From contig NZ_LOBC01000028.1 of NCBI RefSeq assembly GCF_001583695.1, positions 62,001 to 126,000 of the forward strand: DNA of 64,000 bases, in the 5' to 3' direction. The notes beneath the pieces are model-generated. The model saw only the letters and a program-made list of their open reading frames with translations, was not told where the DNA came from and ran no database searches. Below, piece after piece: positions 24,406-33,049 of the stretch. Both the position numbers and the translations under genes were made by a program. Source of the stretch: Bacillus wiedmannii. GTDB lineage: Bacteria > Bacillota > Bacilli > Bacillales > Bacillaceae_G. How positions within the stretch are numbered: the stretch's first letter is position 1; every line of letters begins with the position of its first letter.

Positions 24406-24600
24406 TTAACCTTTAAAATAAATATACACGCCTAATCCAACGATTAAAACGACAGCTAGTATAATATAAATCATCGTCAGCCGTCTAATATTCCCTTTTG
24501 TCGCTTTACTATAATTCGCATCACCATTCCGCCCAATTAATACCGTTGCCACTACAGTAATCACTACAAGTAATACAACAATCATGATCCAAGTTAACAT
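24406..24600 (-). CDS. Small two-helix membrane protein, 64 aa
   Basis: Two transmembrane helices (MLTWIMIVVLLVVITVVATV and IYIILAVVLIVGLGVYIYF) flank a charged loop (GRNGDANYSKATKGNIRR). ATG follows GGGGGAGGA. It lies 89 bases upstream of the ABC operon on the same strand and could belong to it. No named family. Confidence 0.8.
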   Translation of the reverse strand: MLTWIMIVVLLVVITVVATVLIGRNGDANYSKATKGNIRRLTMIYIILAVVLIVGLGVYIYFKG

Positions 24601-24779
24601 TCCTTCCTCCCCCTCCTTACAACCATTTTACAATATTATCCTCTTTATTTCGCATTATATTTCCTCTTTTTACTATTATTATGAAAAGAATTGGAAAACT
24701 ATTATTACTATACATTTTCATATGTGATATATTTATAACATAACGTGATTTATTTCTAACATTGAAAGGAGAATCTATC

Positions 24780-25139
24780 GTGAAAACAACTTGGATTAAA
24801 TATTTAGGATTTCTCGGTTTCTTCGGATTCCTCGGCTTTTTTTATGAAAAAGGATTGTTTACTATGTTCTGTTTCTTCTCCTTTTTCACATCGTATAGAA
24901 CAGTTCAACACGATGAACTGTTTGAACAAATCGTCAATAAATCGTGCCGCAATGCATTTATCGTTACATTACTAACGACCGCTATCATTATGTTTATTGA
25001 AATGTTATTTCCAAACCCGGCGCTACAAGAGATTGATATCGCTCTTCTTTTCGGCACACTCATTCTTACGTTCGGCTTCTCTATGTTCTTTTACGATAAA
25101 CCTGTTGATGAAATGGAAGATGCGCCATGGCGTTCGTAA
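24780..25139 (+). CDS. DUF3796-like membrane protein
   Basis: The 119-residue protein opens with [20 protein letters not shown], the repeated Gly-Phe signature of DUF3796, followed by a short loop and two further helices. GTG 24780 follows AAAGGAG; an upstream TTG would place that site inside the gene. It overlaps by 13 bases the start of a small XRE regulator, a common pairing for this family, so the two form one transcription unit. Function unknown. Confidence 0.82.
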   Translation: MKTTWIKYLGFLGFFGFLGFFYEKGLFTMFCFFSFFTSYRTVQHDELFEQIVNKSCRNAFIVTLLTTAIIMFIEMLFPNPALQEIDIALLFGTLILTFGFSMFFYDKPVDEMEDAPWRS

Positions 25140-25327
25140 CGAAAATAAAAGAATACCGCGCCAAATCGAACATGACACAAGAAGATTTAGCGAAAACTGT
25201 TGGTGTACGTCGTGAAACGATAAGCCATCTCGAAAAAGGAAAATACAACCCTTCCTTGCAACTTGCTCACGATATTGCGAAGGCACTTCATAGTACAATT
25301 GATGAGGTTTTTATTTTCGAGGATTAA
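25127..25327 (+). CDS. Small XRE regulator, 66 aa
   Basis: The protein is a single HTH_3 domain: [49 protein letters not shown], ending with an acidic EVFIFED. It belongs to the YozG/Cro-like class that often follows a small membrane protein gene. It is translationally coupled to the DUF3796 gene through a 13-base overlap and probably represses the pair. Confidence 0.92.
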   Translation: MAFVTKIKEYRAKSNMTQEDLAKTVGVRRETISHLEKGKYNPSLQLAHDIAKALHSTIDEVFIFED

Positions 25328-25352
25328 TTGAAGACAAAAAATCATATAAAAA

Positions 25353-25384
25353 TACCGGCATTCTTTCCATGAAGAATACCGGTA
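25353..25384. terminator. Terminator between convergent genes
   Basis: TACCGGCATTCTT and AAGAATACCGGTA form a stem with a 6-nt loop between the XRE (+) and tubby-like (-) genes. Confidence 0.75.
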
Positions 25385-25395
25385 CTACTCATTTA

Positions 25396-26358
25396 TCACC
25401 CATACAAAACAGCATGAAATACGCCTAACAGTAAGTATTGATCCTCTATATAATCTTCATCATATACATCCATTTTGATATCATACATATCTTCCTCAAG
25501 ACGAATATTCCAATCTGCGATTACATAGCCGTTTCGCAATAACTTTCCAAGTCCAATTGAAGTTTTGTGAACAACATATTCTTCTCCCTTATATGTAAAG
25601 GTAAATAAGAAATTTGCATCTAATAACTTTCCATCACATACAAGTATTTCATGCTCTGCATCATTATTATCGATGTACGTTACTAAAATCCTTCTTTGAC
25701 GCTGCCTACTTACATCCTTTGCAATGACGCGAATATTGTCCTTACTATCCTTTATTTCATAAATGATATTACTACCGACTTTCGGAATGAAGTCTAGCAC
25801 TTTCATCAACGTATTTTTATAATAGCCTCGTACTGCGCCTACTCTTTCGCTTCCATTGTAAACCTCTATTGAAGTCGTATCCGCTTTACTATCACACAGT
25901 CGTTTGTAAGAAAGCTGCATCATTCGCTCTCCTCTTAAATACTGATCAAACGTAACAGGATATTCTATCGCGCGCAGTTCCTTATTTAGCTCATATAAAT
26001 AACGTTGAACGCTCTCTACTAATGCTGTAGTGGATATACGTTCCTGAAGTTCAAATCGCTGCCAACTGGAAGAAACTCTCCACTGATCTTCCTCTTCATA
26101 GAAGAACCCGAGAATTACCTCCTCACGGTCACTCGTTTCATAATTCAATTGTTCTTTCTGCCCATGTTGCACTTGTTCCATCCACTGTCCTAAATAAATG
26201 CCGAGCTCTGCGACCTTCATGCATGACTTCTGGAAAAGTACGCTGTCACTCGCGCGAATCGTTACATCTCCTTCGATAAAGCCCTTTGAATAAGCATCAT
26301 ACCGTGGCTCATCCTTCTTCGGGAGACTTTTTTCTAACTCAAATAAAAATGTTAACAT
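25396..26358 (-). CDS. Protein with tubby C-terminal-like (LURP-one/scramblase-like) domain
   Basis: The 320-residue soluble protein has a less conserved N-terminal half of about 150 residues (FYEEEDQWRVSSSWQRFELQ). The C-terminal half alternates short strands (SERVGAVRGYYKN, VGSNIIYEIKDSKDNIRVIA, FTYKGEEYVVHKTSIGLG, YVIADWNIRLEEDMYDIKMD), the pattern of tubby-like/LURP-one beta barrels found in Bacillus hypothetical proteins. ATG follows GAGGTGAATAAAG. The family call is pattern-based; a membrane lipid-binding role would be speculation. Confidence 0.65.
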   Translation of the reverse strand: MLTFLFELEKSLPKKDEPRYDAYSKGFIEGDVTIRASDSVLFQKSCMKVAELGIYLGQWMEQVQHGQKEQLNYETSDREEVILGFFYEEEDQWRVSSSWQRFELQERISTTALVESVQRYLYELNKELRAIEYPVTFDQYLRGERMMQLSYKRLCDSKADTTSIEVYNGSERVGAVRGYYKNTLMKVLDFIPKVGSNIIYEIKDSKDNIRVIAKDVSRQRQRRILVTYIDNNDAEHEILVCDGKLLDANFLFTFTYKGEEYVVHKTSIGLGKLLRNGYVIADWNIRLEEDMYDIKMDVYDEDYIEDQYLLLGVFHAVLYG

Positions 26359-26414
26359 TCTTTATTCACCTCTAGTTGTTACACAGCTCTTTCCTATATT
26401 GACCGGAGCAATTT

Positions 26415-26496
26415 AAAATTTATCAACGATTTTTCAAATATATCTATCGTAACTTAAAATATATCAACGATTTTTTCGATATATCTATCGTAACTC
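26415..26496. repeat. Two tandem 41-bp repeats rich in TATCG words
   Basis: Unit 1 (26415-26455) and unit 2 (26456-26496) match at about 36 of 41 positions. Each holds TATCAACGAT and TATCTATCGTAACT. Three further TATCGAC words follow at 26503-26527. The array sits between the HAD and tubby-like genes, both read leftward. Confidence 0.7.
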
Positions 26497-26531
26497 AAAT
26501 TATATCGACTTATCGACAAATATCGACACGA

Positions 26532-27242
26532 TTAAAATGAAACTACCTTTTCTTCCGCCACTTCCACAATTTCTAAAATTTGTAGCAGGCTCTCCACTTC
26601 ATAAGTCGGCTTAACATCTGTCTTATTTTCTTTCAAACTTGGATTATACCAACACGTATCAATGCCGTAATCTTCTCCGCCTTTCATATCAGAAGTTAGC
26701 GAATCTCCGACCATTAGTACACTTGATTTATCAGTAATCCCAAACTTCTCAAATGCATAATCAAAAATCTCACGTGCTGGTTTTTGATGACCAACCTCTT
26801 CTGAAATAATAATATGATCAAAGAAATTACATAAAGGCGAATTTCCAATTCTCGATTGTTGTACCTTCGTATATCCATTCGTAATAATACCTAACTTGCA
26901 ATCTTGTAGTTTCTCACATAATTGCACTGCACCTTCTATAAGGTGTACTTCTTTCCCTAAGTTTTCAAGGTATACATCACTAAATTGCTGTGCATCTACT
27001 TCTATATTATGAATGGCAAATAATTGTCTAAATCGATCTACCGCTAATTCACTTAGCGTAATCATTCTATTTTCTAAATCTCTCCATAATCCATTACTAA
27101 TCTCTTTATAACTTGCAAGATAATCATTATACCCTGTAGGCATCCCGAACTGTACAAACGCTTTATGCAATGCGTTTCTCTCCGTTTCAGGAAAATCTAA
27201 TAATGTATCGTCTACGTCGAATAATATAACTTTATATTTCAT
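26532..27242 (-). CDS. yjjG: HAD-family nucleotidase, YjjG/YfnB type
   Basis: The 236-residue phosphatase has HAD motif I FDVDDTLLDF (nucleophile Asp9), motif II ITNGYT, the motif III Lys in GHQKPAREIF and motif IV GDSLTSDMKGG. The cap is the alpha-helical C1 type of YjjG-like enzymes that dephosphorylate non-canonical pyrimidine nucleotides. ATG start after GGAG. The direct-repeat array at 26415-26496 lies 35 bases downstream. Confidence 0.88.
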   Translation of the reverse strand: MKYKVILFDVDDTLLDFPETERNALHKAFVQFGMPTGYNDYLASYKEISNGLWRDLENRMITLSELAVDRFRQLFAIHNIEVDAQQFSDVYLENLGKEVHLIEGAVQLCEKLQDCKLGIITNGYTKVQQSRIGNSPLCNFFDHIIISEEVGHQKPAREIFDYAFEKFGITDKSSVLMVGDSLTSDMKGGEDYGIDTCWYNPSLKENKTDVKPTYEVESLLQILEIVEVAEEKVVSF

Positions 27243-27479
27243 TATGCTCTCCTCAACTAGTACGTTATTTACAACTTGTATTTTCTCATTAATTGGCTCT
27301 TAAGTCGAACTTTTTCCCTTTATAAATAGTAACTGTACAGAGAATTTAAAGTTGCTTTAAGGCATACGAGTTATGTTATTCAAAAATAATTAATTGTGAA
27401 AATACTATAAATTTGAGATAATTTGGATAATGACCCGATTTTAAAAAGGTAATACAGGAATAGAAAGGGGCGGAAAGAC

Positions 27480-27986
27480 ATAGTAAATTCGTGGGAAAGA
27501 CCAAAAATACACATCCCAAAAACAAAAAGTGAATGGGCTGGAGATATCATTGGATATTCATTGTTCTTTGGATCAATCATTTTTTTGATCATCATTTGGG
27601 GAAGATTGCCCGAGGAAGTGCCCGCACATTATAACGCATATGGAGCTGTAGATCGCTGGGGATCAAAGTGGGAACTTTTGCTTTTGCCAGGAATAGGGCT
27701 ATTCATACTCCTTTTAATGCAGGCTTTAGAAAAGTTTCCAGAAGTTCATAACTACCCACAAAGACTGAATGAATTAAACGCTAAACAGTTTTATTTAAAC
27801 AGCAGAAAAATGCTAAATCAATTAAAAAATGTCTGTTTACTTATTTTTGCTTTCATCCAATTTGAAACCATTTCAATAGCTTTAAAATGGAGCGGCGGTT
27901 TCGGAAAATTATTTTTACCGATATTGTTAATTGGGACAGTTATTCCAATTGTCATAGGGATAATAAGGCAACGAAAAATTTCATAA
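27480..27986 (+). CDS. DUF1648-like membrane protein with apparent ATA start
   Basis: The frame encodes about 168 residues: an opening VNSWERPKIHIPKTKSEWAG, then membrane helices (FFGSIIFLIIIW, LLLPGIGLFILLLMQ and two more) and the DUF1648 signature LPEEVPAHYNAYGAVDRWGS. No ATG, GTG or TTG exists before a TTG at 27561, which would remove the conserved N-terminus and first helix. AAAGGGG at 27464-27470 sits nine bases before ATA 27480-27482. Either ATA is used as start or an ATG was lost and the gene is poorly expressed. Confidence 0.72.
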   Translation: MVNSWERPKIHIPKTKSEWAGDIIGYSLFFGSIIFLIIIWGRLPEEVPAHYNAYGAVDRWGSKWELLLLPGIGLFILLLMQALEKFPEVHNYPQRLNELNAKQFYLNSRKMLNQLKNVCLLIFAFIQFETISIALKWSGGFGKLFLPILLIGTVIPIVIGIIRQRKIS

Positions 27987-27995
27987 TAGAAACAG

Positions 27996-28020
27996 GAGGC
28001 TAATCCAATTAGCCTCCCCC
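27996..28020. terminator. Terminator between convergent genes
   Basis: GGAGGCTAAT/ATTAGCCTCC perfect stem with a 2-nt loop centre. Confidence 0.75.
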
Positions 28021-28024
28021 CTCA

Positions 28025-29047
28025 TTATTTATCCTCTAGCAATAACACTTTCATTTCCTCTAACGACTCTTTCGTAAAGCCAAGTGCTTTTTCAGCATAT
28101 GCTTCAACTGAACCGTATTGCTTTTTCACTTCATCAATTGCAGCTTGTAAATATTCAGCGCGCGCTTCAAACATTGCACCTAATATTGCTCTGCTTTCGT
28201 CGTTTTGTAATTTTGCACCTAAAAAGGCCATCATTTTTTCATTTAACTTTTCACGGAAACCGTTACTTAGTAAGTAGTCTTCCATTACTGTTTTTTCCGG
28301 TACACCTAGTAAAAGTAATAACAGTGCCGATCCAAATCCAGTACGGTCTTTTCCAGCTGTACAGTGGTTTACTAACGGTAAGTTTTCTGGATTTTGTGCT
28401 AAGTTTAAGAAACTTACGAATGCTTCATTACCACTTACGAAATCTTGATTCATTTTCACAAGGTACTCGCCTGGTTTCCCTAACATAGAAAGGTCACCAA
28501 CTTGGAAAAATTCATTTATATTTAAGTCTTTCGCTAATTCTTGCATAACGGGTAAACACACTTGACGAGCGCCTGTAATTTCTGGGTTTGGCTTATGCTT
28601 TACCTCAAAATCTGTACGGTAATCACAAATTAACTTCAAGCCAGATTTTTGCAAATACGCAATATCCCATTCAATTAGTCCTGCTAATTCTTCAGAACGG
28701 TACAACTTGCCCCATTTTACTTTACGGCCTTCAGTCGTTTCATATCCTCCCATATCACGGAAGTTAAACGCGCCTTGTAATGGCAATCTACGCTCAGCTA
28801 CTGTTACTGCTTGTCCATTACTACCTACTAGTCTAAAATATGGACGCTCAGTTTCACTTAGATTTTCAATTGTATATGATGATTCTCCATTTACTGTTGC
28901 AAGTAATTCTCCAGTTTCTTCAATATGATCTGGTGAAGTACTCCAATAAATACGAACTTCTTCTATATTATTTTCCCACTTTATTTGTAACGTATTATCT
29001 TCATTTCTTTCTACAGTTGCTTGTAACCACTTTCTTTGCTGCCCCAT
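28025..29047 (-). CDS. Tyrosine-protein phosphatase (IphP/Y_phosphatase3 type)
   Basis: The 340-residue protein has the CX5R phosphatase loop HCTAGKDRTG near residue 232, preceded by the family landmarks FNFRDMGGYETTEG and KLYRSEELAGL. Residues 1-90 form a fibronectin III-like beta domain (VRIYWSTSPD, YFRLVGSNGQ). There is no signal peptide, so it is cytoplasmic. Substrates may be phosphotyrosine proteins or phosphoinositide-like molecules, as known for this family. ATG start; monocistronic. Confidence 0.9.
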   Translation of the reverse strand: MGQQRKWLQATVERNEDNTLQIKWENNIEEVRIYWSTSPDHIEETGELLATVNGESSYTIENLSETERPYFRLVGSNGQAVTVAERRLPLQGAFNFRDMGGYETTEGRKVKWGKLYRSEELAGLIEWDIAYLQKSGLKLICDYRTDFEVKHKPNPEITGARQVCLPVMQELAKDLNINEFFQVGDLSMLGKPGEYLVKMNQDFVSGNEAFVSFLNLAQNPENLPLVNHCTAGKDRTGFGSALLLLLLGVPEKTVMEDYLLSNGFREKLNEKMMAFLGAKLQNDESRAILGAMFEARAEYLQAAIDEVKKQYGSVEAYAEKALGFTKESLEEMKVLLLEDK

Positions 29048-29222
29048 TCTTTCACCAACGCTTTCTCGTATAATCGAATCTTTCTTTATTGTATTATAGA
29101 AATATCTATTTTGTCGTTCTCATTTTTCTTTTTATCTTACAAACAGGCAAGAAGTTCTTTTACTTGTTCAAAATTTGTACACGGATTCCCGTTAAACAAG
29201 TTCAAGAACCTTTTTCACCCTC

Positions 29223-29945
29223 CTAAACCTTCCTCACATATCGCTCAGTAGAACTTAATAACTGACATCCATTCTTTTCAAAAACATCCTTCATCCACTC
29301 ATTTTGTACATTTGTCTCGCCAATATAATATGATGCGCCTATTTCTTTTAAGACAAACATTGCTCCTGTAAAGAATACCGTTTCATATCCTTTATTTCGC
29401 ATATTTGGAGCAACTGCGAAATACATTAGTTTTCCTTCTTCTAACGTCCCCTTTTCAATATGCGGGATGACAATTCCTATCGGCTCTTCATCGACACTCG
29501 CTGTTAAACAATGCTCTTTCCATTGCTCACCAATTTCTTGCAACATCATATTTACAAATTGATCATAAGTGACTTGTTCTTCCGTCATTTCATTCCAAAG
29601 AGAATAAAAAGTATCTTCTCCTACTTCTTCAATAAGCTTAAAATCAATTTCACTTTCTACATCTTCTACTTCATATATATCCTTAAACACAATCATGTTT
29701 TCAGTAACATATTCAAATAAATACGTTTCAAAACATTTCTTATACACATCGTAATTTGGGCTTTTTGAAGAAATCTCAAAATGTAAGTTTTCTATTCCCT
29801 CTTTTTCAGCCTCAGCAACACAATATTGCATCATTTCCTTTAATTGCTCTTCTGTAAAAGACTCTGCATTATTTTCTTTTATCATGATAGAAGAAGCATT
29901 TCTTCTTATTTTAAAATGTTTTTCTAACTGTTCTATAGTCATCAT
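29223..29945 (-). CDS. GNAT-family N-acetyltransferase
   Basis: The 240-residue protein has the GNAT core in the C-terminal half: EEPIGIVIPHI, LMYFAVAPNMRNKGYETVFF (motif A acetyl-CoA loop, a weak variant of R-x-x-G-x-G/A), then ASYYIGETNVQNEWMKDVFE with FEKNGCQLLS, the usual C-terminal strand. The N-terminal half is an additional helical and strand domain. Acceptor unknown. Start ATG-ATG after GAGGGAAG. Confidence 0.82.
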   Translation of the reverse strand: MMTIEQLEKHFKIRRNASSIMIKENNAESFTEEQLKEMMQYCVAEAEKEGIENLHFEISSKSPNYDVYKKCFETYLFEYVTENMIVFKDIYEVEDVESEIDFKLIEEVGEDTFYSLWNEMTEEQVTYDQFVNMMLQEIGEQWKEHCLTASVDEEPIGIVIPHIEKGTLEEGKLMYFAVAPNMRNKGYETVFFTGAMFVLKEIGASYYIGETNVQNEWMKDVFEKNGCQLLSSTERYVRKV

Positions 29946-30068
29946 ATACTTCCCTCATCTATGTCATACTCGAATTTCTACTTGTTCTCCTTGCATGAGC
30001 AGGATTGTCCTTGAATATATAGAATACTAGAAAACATCGCATCTTTAAAGTGCGGAGGAGGTTCTCCA

Positions 30069-30908
30069 TTGGATATTACAACGCTGCAACAACAGTTAGA
30101 GCTTATACAACAAAATGACTATACGCAACTGCAACATATAGATATAAATGAGTTAACGCTCAATATGCTTCAGTATGTCGGAACGACTGATAGTTACGTT
30201 CGTTACCAACTTATATATAAATGCTTTTCCTATTTCATTCATCATGAATTCCTTATGGATGATCAGCTGAAATTACTTCTGCAAACTTGTTTAAGCGATG
30301 AGTATTTATATTGTGATATTCACTCCCCACATACAGATGGGGTTTTCACACGTTCTTACACTGTTTCGTTAATCGCGCTAATACTCCAATTCGCTAACTC
30401 GCACTACTTTTTCACAGAGGAAGATATTGAAGAAATAAAAAACAAACTCATTTCATATACAAACTTAGAAACGGATTTTCGAGGCTATATTGAAAATAAA
30501 GGATGGGCTCATTGTCTTGCCCACGTATCAGATGCCTTTACTGAAATTGTTCACAATTCCTATACGACCTTTGAATGGTATGAAGAATTAATTCATTGCT
30601 TATTAAATAAAATTTTTATCCCATCTGATCTTTTTCACAATAACGAAGACGAACGCATTATTACGCCGTTACTAGCAATGCTGTATCATGACTTTCCACA
30701 AGACGAGTTAGTCTCTATTATTCATAAAAAAATAAAAAGGCTTCCTCAAATTAGAAAACGCCTTTCGCTTAATGAGTATTGTATTTTATGTGCCAACATT
30801 AAAACCTTTTTACGCACATTATTTTTCAGAACAAAAGATGATCATAACTTAGCATTTACAGCACGTAAAACAGAAAGAATGTTAAAAGAACTTCCTAACT
30901 ATTATTAA
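30069..30908 (+). CDS. DUF2785 protein
   Basis: The 279-residue helical protein has DGVFTRSYTVSLIALIL, LETDFRGYIENKGWAHCLAH and DAFTEIV, the landmarks of DUF2785. Start is TTG 30069 after GGAGGAGG. It lies 18 bases upstream of a NUDIX hydrolase on the same strand, forming a two-gene operon. Function unknown; helical-repeat scaffolding is plausible. Confidence 0.85.
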   Translation: MDITTLQQQLELIQQNDYTQLQHIDINELTLNMLQYVGTTDSYVRYQLIYKCFSYFIHHEFLMDDQLKLLLQTCLSDEYLYCDIHSPHTDGVFTRSYTVSLIALILQFANSHYFFTEEDIEEIKNKLISYTNLETDFRGYIENKGWAHCLAHVSDAFTEIVHNSYTTFEWYEELIHCLLNKIFIPSDLFHNNEDERIITPLLAMLYHDFPQDELVSIIHKKIKRLPQIRKRLSLNEYCILCANIKTFLRTLFFRTKDDHNLAFTARKTERMLKELPNYY

Positions 30909-30926
30909 AATATAAGGAGAACAACT

Positions 30927-31376
30927 ATGGGATATATTGAAGACATGAGAAATCTAGTAGGTAATCAACCACTTATTTTAATCGGTTCACACGCCATTAT
31001 ATTAAATGAGAAAAATGAAATATTACTGCAGCTCCGTACAGATTTTAACCGCTGGGGTATTATTGGTGGTGCCTTAGAATATAACGAAACGTTAGAAGAG
31101 ACTTTAAAGCGAGAAGTATATGAAGAAACGGGACTTATCATTAAAAATCCAGAACTATTCCGTACATACTCAGGACCTGATTTCTTTCAAATCTACCCAA
31201 ACGGCGATCAAGTACACGGTGTACTCGTTGTTTATATTTGCCGCGAATTCAATGGTGAACTTGTATGCGACCAAACGGAATCGAAAGAACTACGCTTCTT
31301 TCCGCTTGATGAGTTACCTAGTAATCTTCCTCCTGTTATTGAGAGAATTATTAAGGAGTTTCAGCACTCCAATTAA
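30927..31376 (+). CDS. NUDIX hydrolase
   Basis: This 149-residue protein contains a complete Nudix box, GGALEYNETLEETLKREVYE followed by ETGL, which coordinates Mg for hydrolysis of nucleoside diphosphate derivatives. ATG after AAGGAG. It is the second gene after DUF2785 and is followed by a strong terminator at 31393-31439. Substrate not predictable. Confidence 0.92.
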   Translation: MGYIEDMRNLVGNQPLILIGSHAIILNEKNEILLQLRTDFNRWGIIGGALEYNETLEETLKREVYEETGLIIKNPELFRTYSGPDFFQIYPNGDQVHGVLVVYICREFNGELVCDQTESKELRFFPLDELPSNLPPVIERIIKEFQHSN

Positions 31377-31392
31377 AAAACATTACATATTA

Positions 31393-31439
31393 AAACAACC
31401 TCATTTCCCGTTATTATAACGAGAAATGAGGTTGTTTTA
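31393..31439 (+). terminator. Terminator of the DUF2785-NUDIX operon
   Basis: AAAACAACCTCATTTC pairs with GAAATGAGGTTGTTTT, with a T-rich tail. Confidence 0.85.
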
Positions 31440-31472
31440 TTTCACTGTAAATCCTAATTATCACCTTAATAG

Positions 31473-31853
31473 TTAGATTGTTATCTCAATCTGATTTCCT
31501 TCAGGGTCGCTTACTACACTTTCATAGTAACCATCCCCTGTAGTACGTGGGCCGTTTAACACAGGGTACCCCGCTTCTCTTAATGTATGAGTTAATTCGT
31601 TCACTTTTTCTTTACTACCTACAGAAAAAGCAATATGCGCATATCCTATTGTTTGTGTTTGCGTATTATCGTCTATCCCTACCTGTCTCATAAGTTCTAG
31701 ACGCGCACCACCTTCAAAAGTTATAAAATAAGATTCAAACTGCTTTTTCTGATTGTGATATAAGCTATTTTCTTCACCATTAAAGTACTGTTTATAGAAA
31801 TCACGCATTCCTTCTAAATCATTTACCCAAATTGCTACATGTTCAATTTTCAT
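31473..31853 (-). CDS. VOC/glyoxalase-family protein
   Basis: The 126-residue protein begins [20 protein letters not shown] and ends [20 protein letters not shown], the paired beta-alpha-beta-beta-beta modules of the vicinal oxygen chelate fold. Metal ligands are His5, Glu near residue 56 (ARLELM), His near 77 (YAHIAFSV) and Glu near 123. It resembles lactoylglutathione lyase-like dioxygenases of unknown substrate. ATG 31851-31853 follows AAAGGTG; the upstream frame lacks a binding site. Confidence 0.88.
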   Translation of the reverse strand: MKIEHVAIWVNDLEGMRDFYKQYFNGEENSLYHNQKKQFESYFITFEGGARLELMRQVGIDDNTQTQTIGYAHIAFSVGSKEKVNELTHTLREAGYPVLNGPRTTGDGYYESVVSDPEGNQIEITI

Positions 31854-31898
31854 AATCGACACCTTTTCTTTTACAGTATTCAACCAACAATTTGATAT

Positions 31899-32927
31899 TT
31901 AATTTTCTTTGCTTGTTCTTGTAATCATAAGATCAAGTCCAAGACTTTTTAATCCATATAAATAATCTTCTTTCCAATCGCTCACTGTTATTTTCGGAAT
32001 ATGTTCCGCCGGAATGTACTGCGGACAAGTTTTTACAATTTGATCTATTACAAATTGATTCACTTCATCATCACAGAAAATAAACGCATGTGGATTTATA
32101 ATAGCTATGAATGTAGAAATTAAACGGGTAAAAGCATCTATATTATATTTCTCTGGATTATTCGAATCTTCACTTCTCAAAGCTTGTAAGAAATTTTTAT
32201 TATCATACTGCGGAACGAAAGATATCTCTCCTGAGAAAAAGGTGCTTCCTCGCACTACATCTCCATTTACCATAATCCCTGCCCCTGGGCCATTTTGACC
32301 TGAATACAAATATACAAGAGATGAATTGTCGTTATTTCCAGTGCCTTTATAATAACCAAGCACTGCGGCATTCATATCATTTTCTATTACTACAGGTATT
32401 GAAAACAGATCCTCCAAGTGACTTTTCAAATTGAAATTTTGGAACTTTTCATATCCAGGAATATAGAAAATACGACCATTATCAACCGAACCGGGCACAC
32501 CAATTGATATAGAGCTTATTTTCGGGAATGTAGCTATAAGACTTTCAATATGTTTAGATAATAGATTCACGCCAGTGTCAACTAATACACTTGAAGTACT
32601 TCCTTGCTCTTTTACGTCCCCTAAACAGTTAAAAATTGTATAGTTTGTCTCATTTTTTTCTAAAAATATCGCTAAACCTAACATATATTCCGGATTATAA
32701 GCATATCGTTTCGCTCTTCTTCCACCACTTGAATCATCTAGACCGACTAAAGTGACTTCACCGTCTTGTTTCATATTTTCTATAAATTTACTTATCGTTG
32801 GAAAACTAATTTCTAATGTATTACTAAGTTCAACTTTCGTTGCACTACCTCGCTCTAGAAGAGCTGTACGAATGCCGCGAAGAATCGTCTCTTTAATCGA
32901 TTTTTGAGTAACAAATTGTTCACTCAA
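31899..32927 (-). CDS. ROK-family transcriptional repressor
   Basis: About 342 residues: an N-terminal winged helix (TALLERGSATKVELSNTLEI, SFPTISKFIENMKQDGEVTL) followed by a ROK sugar-kinase-like domain (LGLAIFLEKN, ISIGVPGSVDNG, VIENDMNAAVLGYYKG, GAGIMVNGDVVRG). The zinc-binding Cys cluster typical of active ROK kinases is not evident. The start TTG 32925-32927 is chosen because AAGGTGGTGA is an almost perfect ribosome binding site; the ATG at 32951 directly abuts the palindrome at 32952-32975. The same palindrome occurs twice before the acetyltransferase-MFS operon, so it probably represses itself and that operon. Confidence 0.87.
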   Translation of the reverse strand: MSEQFVTQKSIKETILRGIRTALLERGSATKVELSNTLEISFPTISKFIENMKQDGEVTLVGLDDSSGGRRAKRYAYNPEYMLGLAIFLEKNETNYTIFNCLGDVKEQGSTSSVLVDTGVNLLSKHIESLIATFPKISSISIGVPGSVDNGRIFYIPGYEKFQNFNLKSHLEDLFSIPVVIENDMNAAVLGYYKGTGNNDNSSLVYLYSGQNGPGAGIMVNGDVVRGSTFFSGEISFVPQYDNKNFLQALRSEDSNNPEKYNIDAFTRLISTFIAIINPHAFIFCDDEVNQFVIDQIVKTCPQYIPAEHIPKITVSDWKEDYLYGLKSLGLDLMITRTSKEN

Positions 32928-32951
32928 ATCGCTCACCACCTTAATCAACAT

Positions 32952-32975
32952 ACTTATTAAACACTTTTAATAAGT
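32952..32975. promoter_or_regulatory. ROK operator, copy 1
   Basis: ACTTATTAAAC and TTTAATAAGT flank a short centre, forming a 24-bp dyad just upstream of the ROK gene. The other copies are at 34909-34932 and 34945-34968. Confidence 0.75.
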
Positions 32976-33049
32976 TGCGTTGACAATATATCATACATCA
33001 TTTTCTAAAGCAATAGAGATGATATATTTCTACTAGCGGCACTCCGTAT

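Noticed and set aside
24997-25298. Overlapping ORFs on both strands around the DUF3796/XRE pair
   Set aside because: Shadows of the two overlapping real genes; no motifs and no binding sites.
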